Assembly (NCBI GenBank): GCA_963769715.1
Contig: CAVYNE010000008.1
Span: forward strand, 1 to 64,000
Direction: 5' to 3'
From: Palsa-504 sp963769715
GTDB lineage: Bacteria > Actinomycetota > Actinomycetes > Streptosporangiales > Streptosporangiaceae
DNA: 64,000 bases
Shown here piece by piece: positions 27,305-36,349 of the stretch (position 1 is its first letter; every line of letters starts with the position of its first letter). The notes under the pieces are model-generated. The model was not told the DNA's origin. It searched no databases and worked only from the letters and a program-made list of their open reading frames with translations. The position numbers and the translations under genes were made by a program.

Positions 27305-27422
27305 GCTATGTTCGCACTTTCGCGGCCACTCTCCGTCTCGTGATCAGCCTGCGCCCACTTCGTTACCGTCCCCCAGGAAATCGGGCACTACCGGACAGAA
27401 GTCCTGCAAGTTAAGGGCAGTG

Positions 27423-27432
27423 GCCGCGGGAG
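27423..27432. repeat. target-site duplication, right copy
   Basis: GCCGCGGGAG, identical to 25678-25687. Confidence 0.93.
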
Positions 27433-27435
27433 GCG

Positions 27436-27745
27436 TGGTCTGGGTCAGGTGCCGACGCCATGTAGGCGGCCAGGATGTAGTTCGGGTGGCGGTCCAGGTT
27501 CCGGCGGCCTCGGCGAGGTGCAGCAGGCGGCGGGTGGCCGCGTGCCGGTCCATCCGGGCACCGCAGGTGTTAAGTAGGATCGACCCCCGTTCCCGGAAGC
27601 ATATTGCCCGGTCGATGGCCCGGCCGACCGCTGGCCGCAGTGGGACCAGGACAACCTTGGTGCCCTTGCCGCACACGCGCAGCACCCGATGGCCGTGCTC
27701 TTCGCCGAGGTCGGCGATATCAGCGCCTGCAGCGCCTCCCGCCCG
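27436..27745 (-). pseudogene. tyrosine recombinase (phage integrase) remnant
   Basis: Minus-strand reading GADIADLGEEHGHRVLRVCG then KGTKVVLVPLRPAVGRAIDR and MDRHAATRRLLHLAEAAG matches part of a tyrosine-recombinase catalytic domain. It then jumps to NLDRHPNYILAAYMAS, the usual C-terminal tail. The intervening part with the HxxR and active-site Tyr is missing, and the N-terminal domain is absent. The IS4-type element sits directly behind its 3' end. Confidence 0.75.
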
Positions 27746-28111
27746 GCGGTGGCAGCGGTTCTTGCGCCACTGATCGAGTCAGGAGTCGTAGCGACATGCG
27801 GCGTAATCGAGTTCGAGCTCGGATGGGCCACACGGAGCAGTGCCGAGTTTGACCAGTTGCGAACCGATCGTGATGCTGGCTACGAGTGGCTGGCCACCCA
27901 CGATGAGGGCTGGCGGCGCGCCCTTGAGGTCCAGGCCTCGCTGTGGAGGGGCGGGCGCATGCGGGCGGTAGGCTCGCCCGACCTGATGGTCGCAGCCGTG
28001 GCCGAGCGAGAACGCGTCACTGTCCTGCACTATGACGGTGATTACGATCTCATCGCGCAGGTCACCGGCCAGCCAATGCAGTGGGTCGTGCCTCGCGGAA
28101 CAATACCGTGA
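27689..28111 (+). pseudogene. PIN-domain (VapC-like) toxin with replaced N-terminus
   Basis: From about residue 15 (SRPAVAAVLAPLIESGVVAT) the reading is a normal PIN domain: CGVIEFELGWATRS, SPDLMVAAVAERERVTVLHY, DGDYDLIAQVTGQPMQWV, with the acidic residues E, D and D. The usual first segment with D(T/A)SA is not there; the first ~15 codons are antisense to the integrase remnant, meaning two broken genes were joined near 27,735. By chance GDISA appears at the right place, so residual function cannot be ruled out. No antitoxin gene is adjacent. Confidence 0.7.
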
Positions 28112-28132
28112 TAATCGGCCAGAACTTGGCTC

Positions 28133-28834
28133 ATGGAGGCCGCCAGCGCGCCTGGCACATCGGCGAGATGGACTCGCGGGCTGCTGTACTGCGGTCTGGC
28201 TGGAGGGCCCTGTTTTCGTCACTGTATTCCTCATCGAGGGTGCCATCCGGGATGGGTGCCGGCCTTCGCGCCATCCTGTCAGTTCGCTGGCGCTCGGGGC
28301 GCGAGGCTGGGTCCAGGCCGCGAACTTCGCCGCGACCGGGACGCTATTCCTCGCCGGCGCCGCGGGCTTGTGGCGGGCCGGTGATCGCGCGCTCAGCGCG
28401 CGGGTGGGCTCGGCCCTGATCGGCGCAGCGGGTGCCGGCCTCATCGGCTCCGCCGTCTTCACGACGGACCCGGTTAGCGCTACCCGCCAGGAACGCCCGA
28501 TGCGCTCGTCCGGCCCAACCGCACCGGCATGGTGCATACCCTCGCGGCGGTCCCGGTGTTCGTCGGTCTGCCGGCCGCCGCGCTCACCTGCAGTTGGCAG
28601 TCCTTCCGGACCGGCCACCGCGGATTCGGCCTGTACTGTGCCGCAACAGCGACGACCATGCTGGCAACCATGGCACTGGCCGGTGCGGGCTTTAGCCAAT
28701 CACGCCGGCTCGTCAATCTTGCCGGATCGCTCCAGCGAGCCAGCATCGTGACCGGCTTCGGCTGGCTCACGGCGCTATCCGCGCGAGCGCTCACGCGTAC
28801 GCTTACCACCCGGGCCCGCAAACCATCAGCCTGA
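28133..28834 (+). pseudogene. DUF998 membrane protein, two frameshifts
   Basis: Three frames each hold part of one protein: RGLLYCGLAGG (about 28,170-28,205), then PVFVTVFLIEGAIRDGCRPS, HPVSSLALGARGWVQAANFA and AGLIGSAVFTTDPVS (to about 28,484), then VRPNRTGMVHTLAAVPVFVG and AGFSQSRRLVNLAGSLQRAS to the stop at 28834. The order and the helices match DUF998 (a family of multi-pass membrane proteins of unknown role). Two single-base changes would restore it. Confidence 0.8.
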
Positions 28835-28911
28835 ACTCGGCCCGACCGGCCTTCCACCGCGCACGTCATGCGGCATGTGAGGATGTTCGCTCGCGTGGAT
28901 CTGGGTTCTGG

Positions 28912-29100
28912 CTAGCCGGTCGTTTTAGGCGGAGTCCCGCCGGGCCTGACGCGCATTCGTTCGATCATCGTGGCCGTAAGGAAGATCAGCGGGGCTGCTA
29001 CGGAACCCAGGCACACCGCTATGAGCGGGACGCCCGCTCTGGGTCGGATATCCGTTCCAGGAAGTGGTGGCGACGGATTGAAACGGAGCGATTTCGTCAT
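28912..29100 (-). CDS. possible small membrane protein (62 aa)
   Basis: Starts MTKSLRFNPSPP and has one hydrophobic helix (GVPLIAVCLGSVAAPLIFLT) followed by a basic tail. Its ATG overlaps the stop of the 28-residue frame upstream in an ATGA, which suggests coupled translation. No family recognised. Confidence 0.4.
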   Translation of the reverse strand: MTKSLRFNPSPPLPGTDIRPRAGVPLIAVCLGSVAAPLIFLTATMIERMRVRPGGTPPKTTG

Positions 29101-29183
29101 GTGATGCCACGGAAAATCTCAAGGTAGATGGTGTACCAGCTGAATATCCAGACGATGCCGCTGATCCGCCGCAGCCATCTCAT
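29097..29183 (-). CDS. possible 28-residue membrane peptide
   Basis: Reads MRWLRRISGIVWIFSWYTIY and eight more residues (LEIFRGIT): basic N-terminus, aromatic hydrophobic helix, no charged interruption. GAGG lies directly before the ATG and GAGAT further upstream. The stop overlaps the next ATG (ATGA). Too short to assign by sequence alone. Confidence 0.35.
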   Translation of the reverse strand: MRWLRRISGIVWIFSWYTIYLEIFRGIT

Positions 29184-29615
29184 CCTCAGATCTCATATGA
29201 AGCGGTAGCTGCCAGGGCTGCATGGATCTGGTCTATCACGGATGCTGGCTGCCGTCCTGCTCACCGGCCTGCCGGATGATCGCCGCAGATTGCCGTGTGA
29301 AGACGGGCAAGATGAGCGTGTTGGTAACCCGGACCCGGAGACGAGGTGCGGTCTGCGGCTTGGCCGCCGAGCCGGGCCGATTCGGGCATCCCGGGACGGC
29401 CGCATCGTTGAACTGAACCTGCACTGCCGGGTCGACCACGCCTTCGGCAACGAGGTGCTCATCACAATCGAGGCGAATACCCAGCGACAGACCAGAACAC
29501 GGGCCCTATGCGGCATGACAGGACGTCGTGATCTGGCCTTGTGGGAGGATGTAACGGCTGGGGAGCATTGTTCTGCGGATGGCTCCAAGATCGGAAGGAA
29601 AGGGTCAGCTACGTC
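29184..29615. other. stretch without a recognised gene
   Basis: About 430 bases. Frames exist on both strands but their composition looks like shadow coding; I cannot assign any to a family. Confidence 0.4.
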
Positions 29616-29978
29616 GTGATCGCTCTTGGCAGCAATGTGCATATCTTCGTGCGTCCGCACCGGCGCGGGGAACTGGCTCAGTGCTTTGAAACGGTCCTGG
29701 GGAGCCCGGTGCGGACCGTTGAGTTTCCAGGCATCGATCAGCCGATGCTCGTTGTCAGCTTTCCCGGTGGCGGACACCTCAGCGTCGAGTTCACCGACGA
29801 TGCACCCGATGATGAGCAGCCGCGGCTGGGTGCCTGGCTTGAGCTGCGCGCCGACGACCCGGCTGCCGTCCTCCAGGCCGCCCTCGAGGCAGGACTTACC
29901 GAGGTCAAGCATCCGGGCCATCCGTATTACTTCATGATTCCTGGCGGTCAGGTATTCACCATCGCCCCAACGAGCTGA
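29616..29978 (+). CDS. VOC/glyoxalase-like protein
   Basis: 120 residues from GTG 29616, with AAGGAAAGGG upstream. IALGSNVHIFVRPHRRGELA, FPGIDQPMLVVSFPGGGHLS and HPGHPYYFMIPGGQVFTIAP give the two beta-alpha-beta-beta-beta modules of the vicinal-oxygen-chelate fold. The first module provides a His in VHIFV and the second a Glu-type position is not obvious, so metal binding is uncertain. Function unknown. Confidence 0.65.
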   Translation: MIALGSNVHIFVRPHRRGELAQCFETVLGSPVRTVEFPGIDQPMLVVSFPGGGHLSVEFTDDAPDDEQPRLGAWLELRADDPAAVLQAALEAGLTEVKHPGHPYYFMIPGGQVFTIAPTS

Positions 29979-30037
29979 GCGCGGCATGAGCGACCTTGCG
30001 TACCCTTTGCCGGAGGCGCGGAGGCGGCGGCGCTGAG

Positions 30038-30766
30038 TCAGCTCGGAGTGCCGGGCTTCGGCGTGGCTGGCTTGAGAAGGCGCAGGATAAGAAATCCCGG
30101 TTCCTTACTCAGTTTCTCGTAGTCCTCGGGATAACGCTCGCGCATTGATCCCGCGGGGATAGGCTCGACGAGCTTCTCGATGAGGAATCCAGCATCGGTG
30201 GCAGCCGTGCACAGGGCTGACAGCGGTTCACGCCAAAAGTGCACTGGCTGCTCTCCCGATGGGCTAGGCCAGATGTCGGTCTCCAGTGTGGTCTGGAAGT
30301 AGGAGCCGTTCTTGCGCAGCCAATCCATAAAAGGGTGCTGCGTCGATACCACCGCCGCCCCGCCGGGGCGCAGGACGCGGCAGAACTCGGCGAAGGCGGC
30401 CGCTCGGTCGCTGGCGTAGTGAATGGCCAGCGCGCAGACAATGAGGTCGAAGGCGCAATCCGGGTAGGGCAGCGGCTCCCCGAGCACCGCCTGTTCGATC
30501 CGCACCTGGTTCGCCGTCAGCTGCCTGGCCAAGGCCACCATGACCGGGCTCGCGTCGAAGGCGCTGACCTTCGCTCCCCGCTCCAGCAGTTCGCGCAAGT
30601 AAAGACCGGGCCCGCAGGCAGCGTCCAGGACCCGCAGGCCGGTGACCGGCCCCAGCGCTGCCAGTACTGCTGGCCGGTCGTAATGGGCGTTGTACGCACT
30701 GTCGGCCGCATGCTCCTGGAAGCTCAGACCCATCCGGTCGTAGGCATCCCACAGGCCCTCATTCAT
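30038..30766 (-). CDS. class I SAM-dependent methyltransferase
   Basis: 242 residues from ATG 30766 (MNEGLWDAYDRMGLSFQEHA). SAM-binding motif I is LRVLDAACGPGLYLRELL; KVSAFDASPVMVALARQ holds the acidic residue contacting the ribose; CALAIHYASDRAAAFAEFCR and VLRPGGAAVVSTQHPF complete a UbiE/COQ5-like core. Target unknown. The ATG overlaps the stop of an MFS remnant (ATGA), which may be coincidental now that the transporter is truncated. Intact. Confidence 0.9.
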   Translation of the reverse strand: MNEGLWDAYDRMGLSFQEHAADSAYNAHYDRPAVLAALGPVTGLRVLDAACGPGLYLRELLERGAKVSAFDASPVMVALARQLTANQVRIEQAVLGEPLPYPDCAFDLIVCALAIHYASDRAAAFAEFCRVLRPGGAAVVSTQHPFMDWLRKNGSYFQTTLETDIWPSPSGEQPVHFWREPLSALCTAATDAGFLIEKLVEPIPAGSMRERYPEDYEKLSKEPGFLILRLLKPATPKPGTPS

Positions 30767-31260
30767 GCACACACCATGACACACGCCGGCGATACCGGCT
30801 GAGCGGCAGGCGAGCCGGAACCAGCCTGGATCACCACCGCGAGCATCCCCATCAACTCACATAGCCGGCCAAAGCCCTTAGCGGGCTGGGCCTGCTGCCC
30901 GTGAACGGCTACGCCGATCTTGACCCCGGCGGCCGGCCCGGCCTGGGGGTGCCCCGCACGGGCGCGGGCCGGCAGGAAGACCAGCGCGACCACAGCCGCG
31001 GCAAAGGTCGCACCCGCCGCGACGAACGAGCCTGCGTGCAGGCCGGTCCTGAACGCCTGCCGGACCGAATCCCCCGCGGCCGCCTGCAGCGCGGGCGGGA
31101 AGTGCGCCGCGGTGATGACGCCGGCGACGACCGACTGGCTCGCCTGGGGCGCGACGCTGGCTGGGGCGCCCAGTCCCTTGAAAGCGCTGACCACGCGGCT
31201 GCCATAGCCGGAGTCCAGCACCGAGCCGAGGATCGCGACGCCGAGCGTGCCTCCAGGCAG
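30763..31260 (-). pseudogene. C-terminal remnant of a DHA2-type MFS exporter
   Basis: Reading begins abruptly with LPGGTLGVAILGSVLDSGYG and continues RTGLHAGSFVAAGATFAAAV, ALVFLPARARAGHP, the last helices of a 14-TM EmrB/QacA transporter. The N-terminal ~350 residues are absent; upstream DNA (31,261-31,334) is unrelated. The tail to the stop at 30763 is longer than usual. Confidence 0.75.
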
Positions 31261-31334
31261 GCGCCCGGTCAGTCCCGGCCATTCCCGCCTGTCCCTGGCC
31301 GACGCCCAGCAGCACTACGACATTTATCCCCGCA

Positions 31335-32558
31335 CTACTTGCGAAGTGATCTGAAGCTCGCGCGCATCTCCTCGGAGAAGAGTTGCGGCTGCTCCCAGGC
31401 CGCGAAGTGACCGCCTCGGTCGAGCCTGTTGTAATGGATGAGGTTGTGGGGATACGCGTGCTCGGCCCAGCTCCGCGGGGCTTGATAGAGCTCGCCGGGG
31501 AAGACGCTGATGGCAAACGGAATGGAGATGTTCTTGGCATCGAAGAAGTCCGCCTTGTTCTCCCAGTACAGGCGGGCCGAGGAAACCCCGGTGTTCGTCA
31601 GCCAGTAGAGCGTGATGTTGTCCAGGAGGTCGTCTCGGGTCAGGTCGCCCACCGGGTGCCCCTGCATGGCCTGTCCTACGAGCCCGGGCTGGCCGGTACC
31701 GTCGCCGTGGTCCAGCATGAACGCCGCCAGGTCGACGGGGGAGTCCGCCAGCCCGTACAACGTTTGCGGCCGCGTCGTCATGATCTGGGCGTAGGCCACG
31801 TGCTTCGCGTAGAAGGTGCTCAGCTGCTCGTAGGCGCGTAGTTCCTCGTCTGAGAGACCGGATGGCGGCGGGTCGCCGCGCTGGACCGCCTTGTCGATGG
31901 CGGCTGGAGCGGTACCGGGCATGTTGGAATGAATGCCGAGCAGCTCCGGTGCTGCCTGTTCACCCATCGCCTGCGTGACGGCCGCGCCCCAGTCGCCGCC
32001 CTGCGCGACGAACCGGGTGTACCCGAGGCGCTTCATCAGCGTCACCCAGGCCCGTGCGGTGCGGACCGGATCCCAGCCGGCGGTGGCCGGCTTGGCGGAG
32101 AACCCGTAGCCGGGCAGCGAGGGAATCACCAGATGGAACGCGTCCGCCGCGCTCGCGCCATGCGCTGTCGGGTTGGTGAGCGGTTCGATGATCTTCAGCT
32201 GCTCGATGATCGAGCCAGGCCACCCGTGCGTGACGATCAGCGGCAGCGCGTCCTCGTGCTGGGAGCGGACGTGGATGAAATGAATGTCAAGCCCGTCGAT
32301 CTCGGTTATGAAGTTCGGCAGGGCGTTCAGTTTCGCCTCGCACTTGCCCCAGTCGTAGTCGGTCTCCCAGTAGCGCGCGAGGTCCTGCATCATCGCGAGC
32401 CGTACGCCCTGCGAGTCGTCGGTGACCGTCTCGCGCTCGGGCCACCTGGCCGCGCTTACGCGCCTGCGCAGCTCGGTGAGCTCCGCCTCCGGAAAACCGA
32501 CCTGAAACGCGCGAACAGCCGTGTTGTCGCTGCCCGTCTGCTGTGTGCCCTCTGTCAT
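31335..32558 (-). CDS. epoxide hydrolase family protein
   Basis: 407 residues from ATG 32558, preceded by GGAGGAACG; upstream in-frame codons look non-coding. The N-terminal EHN segment (VRAFQVGFPEAELTELRRRV) is followed by an alpha/beta-hydrolase fold with oxyanion motif THGWPGSIIEQ, nucleophile Asp in FVAQGGDWGAAVTQ, and the C-terminal catalytic His in LDRGGHFAAWEQP. This is the arrangement of microsomal-type epoxide hydrolases, which open epoxides via a covalent Asp ester. Intact. Confidence 0.93.
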   Translation of the reverse strand: MTEGTQQTGSDNTAVRAFQVGFPEAELTELRRRVSAARWPERETVTDDSQGVRLAMMQDLARYWETDYDWGKCEAKLNALPNFITEIDGLDIHFIHVRSQHEDALPLIVTHGWPGSIIEQLKIIEPLTNPTAHGASAADAFHLVIPSLPGYGFSAKPATAGWDPVRTARAWVTLMKRLGYTRFVAQGGDWGAAVTQAMGEQAAPELLGIHSNMPGTAPAAIDKAVQRGDPPPSGLSDEELRAYEQLSTFYAKHVAYAQIMTTRPQTLYGLADSPVDLAAFMLDHGDGTGQPGLVGQAMQGHPVGDLTRDDLLDNITLYWLTNTGVSSARLYWENKADFFDAKNISIPFAISVFPGELYQAPRSWAEHAYPHNLIHYNRLDRGGHFAAWEQPQLFSEEMRASFRSLRK

Positions 32559-32990
32559 GGCAACGTTCCTCCGTCCTGTGGACATGACGCCAGTCATGCC
32601 GCCCATGATGCTGATGTGCCGGTTGTGCCCATCGTCGCACCGGCGGCGTGTGGTCCGGACCCCGGGTAGTGCCTGGTCGATACACTGGGTTCTTACGAGC
32701 GAGGCGGCCCGACTGCGCCTAGTGACGCAGGCTGCGAGGTGCTGGACCGCTCGTGCTCGTTTGGGGCTGGTGACACATTCGTTAACAGCACGTCCGCCGT
32801 GAGTTCGGCCCTGCTGAAGGTTCCGCATCGGGAACCGCGGTTGTGCGGTGAGCTGGCCGTTGCGATCAGCGTCGGTTCGTGGCGAGGTACGTCGTGATGG
32901 CGGTGACGTGAACCAGCCGCCTGGGCTGGCTGTTCCGCGTCACCGGCTGCGGGCACCTGAGAGCTGTTCTGTGTCCGTGATCCGGCCACC

Positions 32991-33404
32991 GTGGCCGATC
33001 GGGACACCATTCCGCTGCGGCCGGATGTCACCAGGCCCGAGGAGATCGCCGCGGCCGCTGCTGCGGCGGGCGACGTCACCACCGTGGTCAACAACGCGGG
33101 AATCGGGGGCGCAGGCACCAGGCTCCTGGAAGGCGCTTTCGACCATGCGCGCCAGGAGATGGAGGTCAGCTACCTCGGCACCTGGGCCGTTTCCCGGGCG
33201 TTCGCCCCGGTCCTTGGCCGGAACAGCGGCGGCGCACTAGTGAACATGCGGTCGGTGGCGTCCTGGGTCGGGCGGCCGCTGTACCCCAGCTATGCGGCCT
33301 CCAAGGCGGTGCAGTGGTCGTTGACGAACTCGCTGCGTCAGGGCGTCCGTGAAGAAGTGACCGCGCGAGAGCACGCCGCGGCGAAGCGCACATCAGCGAA
33401 CTGA
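32991..33404 (+). pseudogene. short-chain dehydrogenase remnant
   Basis: From GTG 32991 the reading DVTRPEEIAAAAAAAGDVTT, VVNNAGIGG, VNMRSVASWVGRPLYPSYAA and SKAVQWSLTNSLRQGVREE covers the SDR middle including YxxxK (YAASK) and NNAG. The N-terminal cofactor motif TGxxxGIG is missing, and the C-terminal third is replaced by TAREHAAAKRTSAN. A fragment truncated at both ends. Confidence 0.8.
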
Positions 33405-33465
33405 TGAGCCAGGCCTACGCCTGAACTCCCGGACCTGTCCACCCCTAAGGTGAACGGAGGCAACC

Positions 33466-34341
33466 ATGTATCGCACAGCCTACCGTGCCGCCGATGTCGA
33501 CGGCCTGTCCGTCTTCTACCGCGACGCCGGCCCGCAGGACGCGCCCGCGATCCTGCTGCTGCACGGATTTCCCTCCTCCTCCCGCATGTGGCAGCCGCTG
33601 CTGGACCGGCTCGCCGGCCCGTTCCGCCTGGTTGCGCCGGACTATCCCGGGTTCGGGCACAGCGACGCGCCCAGCCAGACCGAGTTCGCCTACACCTTCG
33701 ACCACCTGGCTGCCGTCATCGGCCGTGTCACCGAGGTCCTCGGCCTGCGCCGCTACACCCGGTCGTGCAGGACTACGGCGGCCCGGTGGGGTTCCGGCTC
33801 GCGATCGCCCATCCCGGGCGGCTCGACGCGCTCGTGGTCCGGAACGCCGTCGCCCACGAGGACGGGCTCAGCCCGCTGTGGCAGGCCCGGCGCGAGTTCT
33901 GGGCTGACCGCGAGGCACACGAGGCCGCGCTGCGGGAGAACTTCTTCTCCTTCGCCGCGACGCGGCAGCGCCACGTCGGGACCAGCCCGAACGCGGAGAA
34001 CTACGATCCGGACCTGTGGACCGACGAGTTCGCCTTCCTCAGCCGGCCCGGCCAGCAGGACATCCAGGCCGACCTGTTCTACGACTACCGCACCAACGTC
34101 GCGAGCTACCCCGCCTGGCAGGACTGGCTCCCGCCAGCACCAGCCGCCCCTGCAGGTCGTATGGGGCCGCTACGACCCGTCGTTCCAGGTCGAGGAGGCC
34201 GAGGCCTACCGCAGGGAGGTGCCCGCCGCCGAGGTGCACGTCCTCGACGCCGGCCACTTCGCCCTCGACGAGCAGCCCGACGCGATCGCGGACCTGACCC
34301 GGAGATTCCTGCAGCGCCGCCAGGCTCACACCGATGGCTGA
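33466..34341 (+). pseudogene. alpha/beta hydrolase with two compensating frameshifts
   Basis: ATG 33466 (GGAGG upstream) begins MYRTAYRAADVDGLSVFYRD and LLLHGFPSSSRMWQPLLDRL. Near 33,765 one base is missing, and the next frame carries VVQDYGGPVGFRLAIAHPGR through DIQADLFYDYRTNVASYPAW. Near 34,128 one extra C returns to the first frame (PPLQVVWGRYDPSFQV, AEVHVLDAGHFALDEQP). Nucleophile position QDYGG and His in DAGHF are present when the frames are joined. About 360 bases are mistranslated as it stands. Confidence 0.85.
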
Positions 34342-34623
34342 CAAACACCCGGACACGAATGCCACCAAGACAGCGACCGGAGAGACCCGTGAAAAATCGA
34401 GGAAAATGACTGTGCCAGCCAGCAGACCTGCCACTCCCACCGGGCCGCGCCGGGCCAATCGGCTCCCGGCGGCAGAACACACCGTTATGAGCGGCCAGCT
34501 CCGCAGGCGGTCCGCGCCCGATTACCGTACTTAACGGATCAGGCAGCAGGCTCGCTGCATTCACGCTGACGTCGGGTGACGGTCCCGGTCTGGGAGGCCT
34601 AGTAGCCTGGCGGTCAGCGGCGC
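34342..34623. other. stretch without a recognised gene
   Basis: About 280 bases; only short frames, none resembling a known protein. Confidence 0.4.
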
Positions 34624-34836
34624 ATGTGAAGAACAGGTGGGTCGCATAAGGCGACCGATGACGCCGGTGCGTTCCAGCTCGATCGTCTGGTGGCCCAGAT
34701 TGCCGAACAGCCGCTTGCCCGTGCCCAGCAGCACCAGGGCGACGTGCCGCCGCAGCTCATCGACCAGCCCGGCGGCCAGGTACTGCTGGATCACGTTGGC
34801 GCCGCCGATGCCGACGTCTTTGTCCCCGGCGGCCGC
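34624..34836 (-). pseudogene. RibD/DHFR-like reductase fragment
   Basis: Minus-strand reading AAGDKDVGIGGANVIQQYLA, AGLVDELRRHVALVLLGTGK and RLFGNLGHQTIELERTGVI is the C-terminal half of a dihydrofolate-reductase-family (RibD C-domain) protein. Neither a start nor the N-terminal half is present. Confidence 0.75.
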
Positions 34837-34852
34837 CCGCCCGGACAGCAAC

Positions 34853-35017
34853 CACACCGTGATCATCGAGTTCCTCGTCGATGACGTGGACGGCGTGCAC
34901 CAGGACCTGGCCGGGTTCGTCGGGGATTTCGTCACCGAGCCCACCACGCTGCCCTGGGGTAACCGGTCGCTGCTGTTGCGTGACCCCGACGGCAACCTCG
35001 TCAACTTCTTCACCCCC
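34853..35017 (+). pseudogene. VOC-family C-terminal fragment
   Basis: HTVIIEFLVDDVDGVHQDLA and LLLRDPDGNLVNFFTP are the second half of a glyoxalase-like protein. It is joined head-on, 16 bases from the RibD-like fragment of the opposite strand, so this is a rearrangement junction. Confidence 0.75.
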
Positions 35018-35267
35018 TTGCGCCGGCCGCCATCGGAAAGGTCGCTCATTGACCACATCCCAGCCGCCCGGCAGGTACCTCCAGGCAGAAGCCCAGGATC
35101 CCCGAGATCCCCGTCCCTGGGGTAGCCCCGGGCGGGCTGGCCACCGACGGCGGCTGACCCCGGTGCCCCGGCCTACGTTTGCGACCTGAAAACTAGTAAT
35201 ATCTTCCAGGAACGTTGAACGTTTATTTCACGTGGCGGACCCGGGCTTCCTGACCAACCGCGCCCGG
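35018..35267. other. stretch without a recognised gene
   Basis: About 250 bases. Contains GAACGTT twice in tandem at 35,213-35,226 (GGAACGTTGAACGTTT), a possible operator for a lost regulator. Confidence 0.4.
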
Positions 35268-35345
35268 TCCGGCTACACCTCGCCCGCGACCCCGCCGCGA
35301 GACTGCGCGACATCGCGGCCAGCCTGGACATCACCGAGCGCCTTG
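35268..35345 (+). pseudogene. winged-helix regulator fragment
   Basis: LHLARDPAARLRDIAASLDI followed by TER is a MarR/ArsR-like winged-helix start; after it the reading turns into the leader of the esterase gene. Only about 25 codons remain. Confidence 0.5.
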
Positions 35346-35362
35346 CCGAAGGAGATGCCGAC

Positions 35363-36349
35363 ATGCCGAGCCAGGCCATGCAGAACGTGATCGAGGCCCT
35401 CCGGGACCGGCGGAAGGCCAGTGCCGGCCAGCCCCCGCCGACGCTGGAACAGCGCCGCGCCGCTTTCATCCCCGGGGACCGCCTGCATCCGGTGCCTGAC
35501 GACGTGCTGGTGACGGAGGTGACCGCGGGCGGGGTGCCCGCCCACTGGCTGGCCGCCCCGGGAACCGACCCCGGCCGGGTGCTGCTGTTCCTGCACGGCG
35601 GAGGGTATGAGCTCGGGTCGGTTCGCAGCGACGGCGAGCTGGCCGCCCGGCTGGGCCGGGCCAGCGGGATGCGGGTGCTGTTCCCCGAATACCGGCTGGC
35701 CCCCGAGCATCCCTTCCCCGCCGCCATCAACGACGTCCTGGCCGCGTGGCGCTGGCTCCGCGCCGGCCAGGACCTGAGCGCGACATCACTGGCGGTGGCC
35801 GGCGACTCGGCCGGCGGCGGGCTCGCCGTCGCCCTGCTCGTGGCCACCCGTGACGCCGGGCAGGCCTTGCCCGCGGCCGCCGCGCTGATGTCCCCGACGG
35901 TGGACCTGACCAGCTCGGGGGCCTCGATGACCGAGCGCGCCGATCAGGATCCGATCTCGACCCCCGCCATGCTCGGTCAGTTCGCCGCCGGCTACCTGGC
36001 CGGGGCTGACCCTAAGACGCCCCTGGCGTCGCCGCTGTTCGCCTCCCTGGCCGGGCTCCCGCCGCTGCTCATCCAGGTCGGCACGGCCGACCTGCTGCTG
36101 AGTGATTCCGAGCGCCTGGCCGCAGCAGCAGCCCAAGCCGGGGTCGACGTCACCCTGCAGATCGGCGAGGGCCTGCCCCACGTCTACCAGCTCCTGCTCG
36201 GCACCCCCGAGGCAGCCCAGGCCACCGAGCAGATCGGGACGTTCCTGCGAGCTTCTACCAGCGAACTGCGCCCACCTTCGGCAGATGCAGCTGCCGGCAC
36301 GCCCAGAGAGAACACGCCCAGAGAGAAAGAGAAGGAGAAAGGGTCATGA
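35363..36349 (+). CDS. alpha/beta hydrolase, hormone-sensitive-lipase family
   Basis: 328 residues from ATG 35363, with AAGGAGAT upstream. HGGG oxyanion motif at 78-81, nucleophile Ser149 in GDSAGG, catalytic Asp about 243 (GTADLLLSDS) and His273 (GLPHVYQ) form a complete HSL/bacterial class IV esterase site. Substrate probably a short-chain ester. The last ~35 residues are a low-complexity tail (TPRENTPREKEKEKGS) over a repeat of CACGCCCAGAGAGAA. The stop overlaps the carbonic anhydrase ATG (ATGA). Confidence 0.92.
   Translation: MPSQAMQNVIEALRDRRKASAGQPPPTLEQRRAAFIPGDRLHPVPDDVLVTEVTAGGVPAHWLAAPGTDPGRVLLFLHGGGYELGSVRSDGELAARLGRASGMRVLFPEYRLAPEHPFPAAINDVLAAWRWLRAGQDLSATSLAVAGDSAGGGLAVALLVATRDAGQALPAAAALMSPTVDLTSSGASMTERADQDPISTPAMLGQFAAGYLAGADPKTPLASPLFASLAGLPPLLIQVGTADLLLSDSERLAAAAAQAGVDVTLQIGEGLPHVYQLLLGTPEAAQATEQIGTFLRASTSELRPPSADAAAGTPRENTPREKEKEKGS

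Larger units (their letters stand above)
25688..27422. mobile_element. complete IS4-family-like insertion sequence (1,735 bp)
   Basis: Bounded by perfect 15-bp terminal inverted repeats, CACTGCCCTTAACTT at 25688-25702 and AAGTTAAGGGCAGTG at 27408-27422. A 10-bp direct target duplication GCCGCGGGAG flanks it at 25678-25687 and 27423-27432, which fits the 10-12 bp duplications known for IS4-type elements. It carries one intact transposase on the minus strand. Intact ends plus intact transposase indicate a recent insertion. Confidence 0.93.

Noticed and set aside
29193..29987. 264-codon minus-strand frame
   Set aside because: Overlaps the VOC gene antisense; Ser/Arg-rich with no domain.
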